From Lachnospiraceae bacterium (GTDB lineage: Bacteria > Bacillota > Clostridia > Lachnospirales > Lachnospiraceae), in contig DPZM01000095.1 in assembly GCA_003535955.1 (NCBI GenBank), forward strand, positions 1,277 to 22,657: 21,381 bases of DNA, read 5' to 3'. Of this stretch, positions 16,143-21,381 are shown one piece after another. The position numbers and the translations under genes are program-made. The first letter of the stretch is position 1. Every line of letters begins with the position of its first letter. The notes beneath the pieces are model-generated. The model was not told where the DNA came from, did no database searches, and saw only the letters and a program-made list of their open reading frames with translations.

Positions 16143-17075
16143 ATGATAATAGTAAAGATAGATGCCGGACTGGGCAATCAGATGCTTGAATACTGCTTCT
16201 ACAAACAGCTTAAAGACGAGCTGCCGCAGTGTATCATTAAAGCCGACATGGACAGATGGATATATAAAAGATACGTTCCGCATAACGGATATGAATTGAA
16301 AAAGGTTTTCGGTATAGAGATAGGTGATGTTGCCACTACCGATGAAATACTAAGATGCGGTGGGGAATACCAGAGACGCAGGGCAACACCATGGGATATC
16401 CTGAAGAAGAAATACTACAACAATATAAGAATTTTATCAAAAAAGGATAAGGTTGTAAGATTGAGCCAGAAAGACTGGAAAGCTTTTTTTGACAACCACC
16501 GTGAAAATATAGATGAATTTGATTGCTGGATCGACAATTCATGGAACTGGATATACGAACCTGCAATCCCCGAATTTTCATATGTATTGGGATTGCAGGG
16601 GAAAAATGCCGAAGCTGCCGGGCAAATGCTTGAGCGTGATTCGGTGAGCTTACATATAAGAAGAGGTGATTATGTGGGAAGTTCACATGATATTCTGACT
16701 AAGGAATATTACCTCAGATCGATCGAATTTATGTGTAAGAGGCTTGAAGATCCCGTGTTTTGGTTTTTTTCGGATGATCCCGATTTTATAAGGAGAGAGT
16801 ACAGTGATCTGGAAGTCCCGTTTCATATTGTGGATTGGAACAGGGAAAGTGACAGTCATTTCGATATGCAGCTTATGAGTACATGCAGGCATAATATTAT
16901 CTGCAACAGTACCTTTAGTCTATGGGGGGCGATACTGAATGATGATCCCGACAAAATTGTTATCAAACCGGATGCCTTGTCGAATTCCCTGATTCCCGGA
17001 AGTGGGATATGGTACACTGCCGATAGTGATGGCAGTAACATAAAGCTGCTTCATGAAGGAAGTGCTTCCGGATAA
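16143..17075 (+). CDS. GT11 family fucosyltransferase (alpha-1,2-fucosyltransferase-like)
   Basis: A 310-residue enzyme that should transfer L-fucose from GDP-fucose, usually in alpha-1,2 linkage to galactose. The family signatures are the N-terminal VKIDAGLGNQMLEYCFY, motif I as HIRRGDY at 171-177 (R173 and R174 contact the donor in the family), FWFFSDD, and the C-terminal block CNSTFSLWGAILN. Length is normal for GT11. AGAGG at 16127-16131 lies eleven bases before the ATG, a slightly long spacing. It is the last + strand gene of the operon and its final 25 bp overlap the end of the - strand DHHW gene. No GDP-fucose synthesis genes (gmd, fcl) are in the window. Family is very likely right; acceptor and exact linkage are inferred only. 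Confidence 0.9.
   Translation: MIIVKIDAGLGNQMLEYCFYKQLKDELPQCIIKADMDRWIYKRYVPHNGYELKKVFGIEIGDVATTDEILRCGGEYQRRRATPWDILKKKYYNNIRILSKKDKVVRLSQKDWKAFFDNHRENIDEFDCWIDNSWNWIYEPAIPEFSYVLGLQGKNAEAAGQMLERDSVSLHIRRGDYVGSSHDILTKEYYLRSIEFMCKRLEDPVFWFFSDDPDFIRREYSDLEVPFHIVDWNRESDSHFDMQLMSTCRHNIICNSTFSLWGAILNDDPDKIVIKPDALSNSLIPGSGIWYTADSDGSNIKLLHEGSASG
17051..17075. other. Convergent 25-bp gene overlap
   Basis: The stop of the + strand fucosyltransferase gene (TAA at 17073-17075) lies beyond the stop of the - strand DHHW gene (TGA, complement of 17051-17053), so both coding ends use the same bases. A perfect 10-base palindrome, CTTCATGAAG at 17049-17058, lies at the edge. No stem followed by a T run was found on either strand, so transcripts from both sides may read into each other. 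Confidence 0.85.
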
Positions 17076-18301
17076 TACTGCATGATCAGAATGATATCAG
17101 GCTTGTTTTTACAGATATAGTTAAGTATCGATCCGTTGAAATTACCTGCATAGGGACGGGGGTCGATAAGATCCAGCTCTCCGCATGAAAGGGCAAAGTA
17201 CGGAGCAAGGGTTGAGCCGTATGAATCCTTGATCAAAAGTATTCTTGGACCCTTCTTATAATTCAGGTTTGTTATTTCGACAAGAGGACAATTGCCATAG
17301 TTCATAACTTCGTTTACTTCATCGCCGCCATTGGAAATGGCATCGTCAAGAAGGGTATAGTCGATCATGACATCTGCGAATGATCCCGTACAGTCTACAG
17401 CTTTCGATGGGTTTATATATCGGAAATCCGTATCAAAAACAGGGTATAGGATTGTGAAATCCTCAGGAGCTTCATTCAAGTGTCCCACTTCCTTGGCAGC
17501 ACCGCCAAACATGGCCTGCCTATATGTGACAGGCTTATAGTTGACTGTATTCATGAGTGAAGTATCCATATCGATTCCGTAATATGTTTTCAATTCTTCG
17601 CTGATAATTCCTGATGCTTTAAGTGCCAGGGCAGTATTCCAGTGATGATCGGTTTTGTAAAAATATGAGTAGGGATTATCGGATGTATCCGCTATATTAC
17701 GCAGGTCAAGACAGTTTATCCCTTTAGAACGGAGCTTGTTCAGGAATACATCGATATTACTATTCTTGCTATTATTTATGCCCCATGGCATGTTCTGTGG
17801 CGTCAATGCCTCCTTATAGGGAGTTTGTATATAGATAAAGGGAATATTTAAAGCGTCTGCTTTGGCTGACAGCTCAATATAACTGTCGACAATACCGTTC
17901 ATATCATCTTTGCTCCGCATCTGAACCCAGTATCCGTTTGTAAGGCGGACCTTGCTGTTTCTTATAGAATAGTCGGAAACAAGAGAGGAGGCATAGGCAC
18001 CTATTCCCAAAAGAAGATCGTTGCGATATGTGTCAGATGCTGATATCCTTTCGGCAAGATTGACAAATGGCAGAGACTCATATTTATCAAAAATACTGCC
18101 TGCAGCTTGTGTATCCGAACCATCTGAGGGATGATTATCATCATCAAGGGGATAGAGCTCAGCCCAGTTTATGCTTCGGTTTTCCAAAACATTGCGGGAA
18201 CGGTAGCCGTTTATAATATAAATGACGGAAAAGGTTCCGTATATGATCAGAAGCAATAATACTGAAATGCTGAATACAAATTTGGATTTTTCTTCTTTCA
18301 T
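17051..18301 (-). CDS. DHHW/AlgJ-like extracytoplasmic acyltransferase-esterase partner of MBOAT
   Basis: A 416-residue protein with one N-terminal membrane segment (about 8-28) and an outer domain. It has the motif K-T-D218-H-H-W221 that names the DHHW family, and later LLIKDSYGST with S360. In AlgJ and AlgX the catalytic D-x-H precedes the serine in just this permuted order, so D218, H220 and S360 are the likely triad. It is encoded 11 bp after the - strand MBOAT gene, and its AAGGAG ribosome binding site overlaps that gene's stop. The inferred job is to receive the acyl group from the MBOAT protein and place it on the exported glycan. Its last 25 bp are shared, antisense, with the fucosyltransferase gene. 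Confidence 0.85.
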   Translation of the reverse strand: MKEEKSKFVFSISVLLLLIIYGTFSVIYIINGYRSRNVLENRSINWAELYPLDDDNHPSDGSDTQAAGSIFDKYESLPFVNLAERISASDTYRNDLLLGIGAYASSLVSDYSIRNSKVRLTNGYWVQMRSKDDMNGIVDSYIELSAKADALNIPFIYIQTPYKEALTPQNMPWGINNSKNSNIDVFLNKLRSKGINCLDLRNIADTSDNPYSYFYKTDHHWNTALALKASGIISEELKTYYGIDMDTSLMNTVNYKPVTYRQAMFGGAAKEVGHLNEAPEDFTILYPVFDTDFRYINPSKAVDCTGSFADVMIDYTLLDDAISNGGDEVNEVMNYGNCPLVEITNLNYKKGPRILLIKDSYGSTLAPYFALSCGELDLIDPRPYAGNFNGSILNYICKNKPDIILIMQYYPEALPS

Positions 18302-18312
18302 ATCAAACTCCT

Positions 18313-19719
18313 TCAGAAACTCCCATACAAAGGCGCGGTGTAACCACGGCTTATCATCATTGTAACTGAAACTGCGAACAAAAGGATCAGGGCAATGCGA
18401 ACCGTATTGCGGTACAAGGTGCTTGAGACGAATCTTCCATGCAGCTTCTGAGGAAGCCCCGAAGCAAACAGTATTCCCAGGATAAATGGCAGCAGGTAAT
18501 GGCGCGCTGCTTCCATGGATGCCCGGTCCATAAAGCCTGACGCGCTGTATCCGAACATATTACCTATAAAGCGGATGGCCTGATTCATGGTTTCACAACG
18601 GAAGATGACCCAATTAAGGTTGACAAGCATAAGCGTATAAAAGTGTCCGAGATGAAGCTTCTTAAGTTTGCTTTCAAGACCCGTGTATTTTTCAATAGTT
18701 TGAAAGAGAAAATATATCATTGCCCAGATGATGTAGTTCATTCCGGAGCCGTGCCATATTCCCGTACATAACCATACAACAAAGAGATTGAAAATGTGTC
18801 TTTTATGAGTGCGCACCCTTGATCCGCCTAAGGGAAAGTATATATATTCGGTGAACCATTTTGTCAGTGAAATGTGCCATCGTTTCCAGAAGTCGCAAAT
18901 GGATACAGCGGTATACGGCAGGTCAAAGTTCTCACTGAATTTGAAGCCAAAGACATTACCAATGCCTATTGCTATGTCGGTGTATCCCGAAAAATCAAAA
19001 TAGAGTTCGAGGGTATAGAATACGGAAGCGACCCACGCAGCAACAACACTGAGAGAATTGGCAGCAAAGCATAAATTGACGAACTGCATGAGACTGTCAG
19101 CAATCAGAACCTTCTTCAGAATACCGATAACGATACGAAGCAAACCGGTATATATGATGCCCGGATCGGTTTCCCGGGATGATATTTGTCCGATCTCTTT
19201 GTTATAGCTGCCCAGGGGACCTGCATATATGGTAATAAAACAGGTTATATACAAGGCTGTGTTAATGAACCCTCTGTTTTCCTTCTGCTTATCGTCATCT
19301 GTATTCATTGAATCGATCACATATGATATTTCGCGGAAGGTAAAAAATGACAGCCCGACAGGAAAACCATATGAAGGTGCAGCTTTAAGGAATGCAAGAC
19401 CTATATACTTGAAGAAAAAAAGGACAAGAACATCTGCTATGATCACTACGGTACCTAAAACCCGAAGCCTGAATCTTGTCATAAGGCGTACGGAAAAGTA
19501 ATTTAAAAGCAGGGAGAGGATCAGAAGCGGAATATATAAGGGTTGTGCCAGAGCATACATGCCAAGCCCTGCTGCCAAAAGAATAATATTTCTCAGACTT
19601 GTAAGGAATACAGGGCTTATCCGTCCGTTGTTTTTAAGAACGTTAAGGATCGGGCAATAGTAAAACAGCAGTATTAGCGGAAAAAAAACACATAGAAAAA
19701 GCAGGCTGGATATACTCAT
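18313..19719 (-). CDS. MBOAT-family membrane O-acyltransferase (second of three)
   Basis: A 468-residue polytopic enzyme of the AlgI/DltB type. Hallmarks in order are the N-terminal MSISSLLFLCVFFPLILL, FPVGLSFFTFREISYVID, YAGPLGSY, the block DFWKRWHISLTKWFTEYIYF with H282, and TGIWHGSG with the catalytic H323. The ATG gives the family's standard beginning; the upstream AGTGATG is a weak ribosome binding site. It is the first gene of a two-gene - strand unit, driven from the divergent intergenic region, and the DHHW gene 11 bp downstream encodes its likely partner. A run of eight T (on this gene's strand) lies within codons 11-14. Substrate is unknown; acetyl transfer to a surface sugar is the usual role. 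Confidence 0.93.
   Translation of the reverse strand: MSISSLLFLCVFFPLILLFYYCPILNVLKNNGRISPVFLTSLRNIILLAAGLGMYALAQPLYIPLLILSLLLNYFSVRLMTRFRLRVLGTVVIIADVLVLFFFKYIGLAFLKAAPSYGFPVGLSFFTFREISYVIDSMNTDDDKQKENRGFINTALYITCFITIYAGPLGSYNKEIGQISSRETDPGIIYTGLLRIVIGILKKVLIADSLMQFVNLCFAANSLSVVAAWVASVFYTLELYFDFSGYTDIAIGIGNVFGFKFSENFDLPYTAVSICDFWKRWHISLTKWFTEYIYFPLGGSRVRTHKRHIFNLFVVWLCTGIWHGSGMNYIIWAMIYFLFQTIEKYTGLESKLKKLHLGHFYTLMLVNLNWVIFRCETMNQAIRFIGNMFGYSASGFMDRASMEAARHYLLPFILGILFASGLPQKLHGRFVSSTLYRNTVRIALILLFAVSVTMMISRGYTAPLYGSF
19681..19688 (-). repeat. Homopolymer of eight near the start of the - strand MBOAT gene
   Basis: Eight consecutive T on the coding strand fall within about the first 14 codons (encoding the Phe-Phe of CVFFP). 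Slippage here would abolish the whole enzyme. Another run of eight A lies at 20086-20093 in the rightward MBOAT gene. Tracts of this length also arise by chance in AT-rich genomes. Confidence 0.4.
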
Positions 19720-19763
19720 GCAGACATCACTTTCATGAAATACGGAATCTCTTAAACCAATAT

Positions 19764-19792
19764 ATTATAGCGCAGTGTATAGGCCTTTTCCA
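19764..19792 (-). promoter_or_regulatory. Predicted sigma-70-type promoter for the MBOAT-DHHW unit
   Basis: Read on the - strand, a TGGAAA -35 (complement of 19787-19792) is separated by exactly 17 bp from a perfect TATAAT -10 (complement of 19764-19769). It points into the MBOAT gene, whose start is about 45 bp downstream of the -10 box. The -35 matches consensus at four of six positions. Confidence 0.6.
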
Positions 19793-19799
19793 GCGATTC

Positions 19800-19828
19800 T
19801 TGAAAAAAAATGACGTATATGATAGCAT
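19800..19828 (+). promoter_or_regulatory. Predicted extended -10 promoter for the rightward MBOAT gene
   Basis: TTGAAA at 19800-19805 (five of six to consensus) is followed after 17 bp by TAGCAT at 19823-19828 (four of six), with TG at 19820-19821 giving an extended -10. The start codon is at 19882. An overlapping TATGAT at 19818-19823 is a better -10 box but has a poor distance to this -35. It is back-to-back with the - strand promoter in a 162-bp intergenic region (19720-19881), which holds no other gene that I can see. Confidence 0.5.
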
Positions 19829-19881
19829 AAATATATTTGTTTTATGCAATTGTGTTTATTGATCGAGAGGAATAAGAATAT

Positions 19882-21318
19882 ATGAATTTCCTGTCCGTTG
19901 AGTTTGCATGTTTTTATATAATTCTGTTCACAGTACTGCTGTTTATACGGGATCTGAAGAAAAGGAATACTATTCTTCTCCTTGCCAATGTAGTATTCTA
20001 CAGTATGGGAGATCTGCGTTCACTGCCGATCCTCATATTTGAAATAATAATGGCTTTTTTTCTGGCTCGGAAGATCGCTGCGGAGAAAAAAAAGGAAGGC
20101 AGCGGCAAAGCGTATGCTGCAGCAGGCGTTATCATAACCGTACTTATATTGGCATCATGTAAGTACCTGCTCTTTATCGGCGGGATAGTGTTCGGCAGTT
20201 CTTTTGGGCAGGCACACAGTGAGCTTGGCATGTTCCAGCCGATCGGGATATCTTATTATTCCCTTATGGTGATCAGTTATCTTGTTGATGTATACAGGGG
20301 TAAGATGGAGGCAGAGCCGGATTTTGTTACGGTAGGCCTGTATATTTCCTTTTTCCCTCATATAATGTCGGGCCCTGTAACAAAAGCAAGAAAATTAATG
20401 AACCAGTTTAAGGAGGTTCATCCGATAACGAAAGCCGGGGTTTATGAGGGAATGCAGATATTCCTTACCGGAGCCCTGAAAAAGGTACTTATTGCCGACA
20501 GGCTGGCTGTTTATACGAATGCAATATATGCTTCTCCCGCCGAGTACTCGGGACTCTCTGTTTTTTTCGGAACGATAAGCTTCTGGGTGCAGCTTTATTG
20601 TGATTTTTCGGGATATACTGATATGGCGGTCGGTATTTCCGCTATATTCGGGTATAAGCTGGCAAGGAATTTCGACCTTCCCTTTATTGCCAGGAATCCC
20701 ACCGAAACATGGAAACGCTGGCACATGAGCCTGTCATCCTGGCTTCAGGAATATGTGTATTTTTCTCTGGGCGGTAACCGGAAGGGAACAATAAGACAGT
20801 ACTTAAATCTGGTCATTACCATGGTGGTGGGAGGCCTGTGGCATGGAGCAGCATGGGGATACGTCCTATGGGGCCTTCAGAGTGGACTGGGTCTGTGCAT
20901 ACACAAGCTGTTCACAACATGGAGAAAGAGCCTTAAGGAGAAGCCGGGTTTTAGCTTTGATCCACCGATGCCTGTAAGAAAGGCTGCCGACGTTTTAAGT
21001 ATCGTGCTTAATTTCTTCTTTTTCCTTACGGGTTCCATCCTCTTTCGGTCAGAGTCATTTGCCGACAGCCTGTGTATTTTTAAGCGAATAGCAACCATGG
21101 CAGCCGGGGTTGAGTATTATTATGTTTATTTCTTTATCTATGTCGGATTTATAATAATCGCATTTACCATAGCGTGCATTAAAAACGGAGGTCATGGTTT
21201 TTATATCAATATGAACCTTGACAGGTTTGGTCCTGCCGTATTGTTTATTACTGCGATACTGATCACGGTAATATTCGGCTATTTTGGCAATAATGTATTT
21301 GTGTATGCCCAGTTCTGA
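19882..21318 (+). CDS. MBOAT-family membrane O-acyltransferase (third of three)
   Basis: A 478-residue polytopic enzyme of the AlgI/DltB type. It shows FQPIGISYYSLMVISYLVD, HIMSGPVTKA, DFSGYTDMAVGISAIFGYKL, ETWKRWHMSLSSWLQEYVYF with H281, and GGLWHGAA with the catalytic H321. GAGAGGA at 19865-19871 precedes the ATG by about ten bases, and a promoter is predicted upstream, so this gene probably begins a new rightward transcript. It is not a close copy of the other two MBOAT proteins: the N-terminus and the first half differ markedly. Its outer partner is not in the window; the reading frame that starts about 50 bp downstream is the obvious candidate. The acyl donor and acceptor are unknown. 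Confidence 0.93.
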   Translation: MNFLSVEFACFYIILFTVLLFIRDLKKRNTILLLANVVFYSMGDLRSLPILIFEIIMAFFLARKIAAEKKKEGSGKAYAAAGVIITVLILASCKYLLFIGGIVFGSSFGQAHSELGMFQPIGISYYSLMVISYLVDVYRGKMEAEPDFVTVGLYISFFPHIMSGPVTKARKLMNQFKEVHPITKAGVYEGMQIFLTGALKKVLIADRLAVYTNAIYASPAEYSGLSVFFGTISFWVQLYCDFSGYTDMAVGISAIFGYKLARNFDLPFIARNPTETWKRWHMSLSSWLQEYVYFSLGGNRKGTIRQYLNLVITMVVGGLWHGAAWGYVLWGLQSGLGLCIHKLFTTWRKSLKEKPGFSFDPPMPVRKAADVLSIVLNFFFFLTGSILFRSESFADSLCIFKRIATMAAGVEYYYVYFFIYVGFIIIAFTIACIKNGGHGFYINMNLDRFGPAVLFITAILITVIFGYFGNNVFVYAQF

Positions 21319-21368
21319 CGAAAGGGAGACTGGTTTCCGGGGCAGGTTAGACGGAGGATATTATTCAG

Positions 21369-21381
21369 ATGAAGGACATAA
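21369..21381 (+). CDS. Possible start of the next gene (5' fragment only)
   Basis: An ATG at 21369 (Met-Lys-Asp-Ile, then cut off) has GGAGGA at 21353-21358 ten bases upstream. The position, 50 bp after an MBOAT gene, suggests an SGNH- or DHHW-type partner by analogy with the two other MBOAT loci here. Only four codons are visible, so nothing about the product can be shown. Confidence 0.4.

Noticed and set aside
19720..19881. Small RNA or riboswitch in the divergent intergenic region
   Set aside because: The 162 bp are accounted for by two promoters and leaders, and I saw no strong stem or known riboswitch core.

Overview
The window is one dense block of a cell-surface glycan locus, probably from an anaerobic Gram-positive Firmicute of the Lachnospiraceae type (Butyrivibrio-like). 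This placing is inferred from strong AGGAGG-type ribosome binding sites, frequent use of AGA/AGG and ATA codons, moderate-to-low GC by eye, and the combination of membrane-protein families. No rRNA or other taxonomic marker is present. No tRNA, rRNA, CRISPR array or insertion sequence was seen.

Layout. From the left edge to about 17.08 kb, thirteen genes lie on the + strand with gaps of 32 bp or less, and two junctions are 4-bp ATGA overlaps, so they look like a single operon that began upstream. In order they are: an O-/N-acetyltransferase of the left-handed beta-helix type (5' end cut by the window), a GT4-like glycosyltransferase, two large GT-C-like membrane proteins, an SGNH-type secreted esterase or acyltransferase and its MBOAT partner, an LtaS/MdoB-like phosphoglycerol transferase, two acyltransferase-3 membrane proteins, a PglK/MsbA-like ABC flippase, a 650-residue protein that appears to fuse two glycosyltransferase domains (the first DUF6492-like), a GT-D-fold-like protein, and a GT11 fucosyltransferase. 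A two-gene cassette on the - strand follows (MBOAT then a DHHW/AlgJ-like protein); its last gene overlaps the fucosyltransferase gene tail-to-tail. A 162-bp divergent intergenic region carries a credible promoter in each direction. A third MBOAT gene runs rightwards from it, and a further gene seems to start in the last 13 bases. No gene-free stretch exceeds about 160 bp.

How the genes may work together (inference). Cytoplasmic glycosyltransferases (GT4-like, the two-domain enzyme, the GT-D-like protein, GT11) would build an oligosaccharide on a lipid carrier. The ABC protein would flip it. Outside, GT-C-like enzymes, the phosphoglycerol transferase, and up to three MBOAT/esterase systems plus two acyltransferase-3 proteins would decorate it. 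The striking feature is the density of acylation machinery: six predicted acyltransferases and two secreted esterase-fold partners in 21 kb. No initiating sugar-phosphate transferase, Wzx/Wzy pair, chain-length regulator or nucleotide-sugar synthesis gene is visible; these would have to lie outside the window.

Several starts were moved from the longest possible ORF to the position supported by a ribosome binding site and family alignment (genes beginning at 3515, 6264, 9273, 10244 and 13213).
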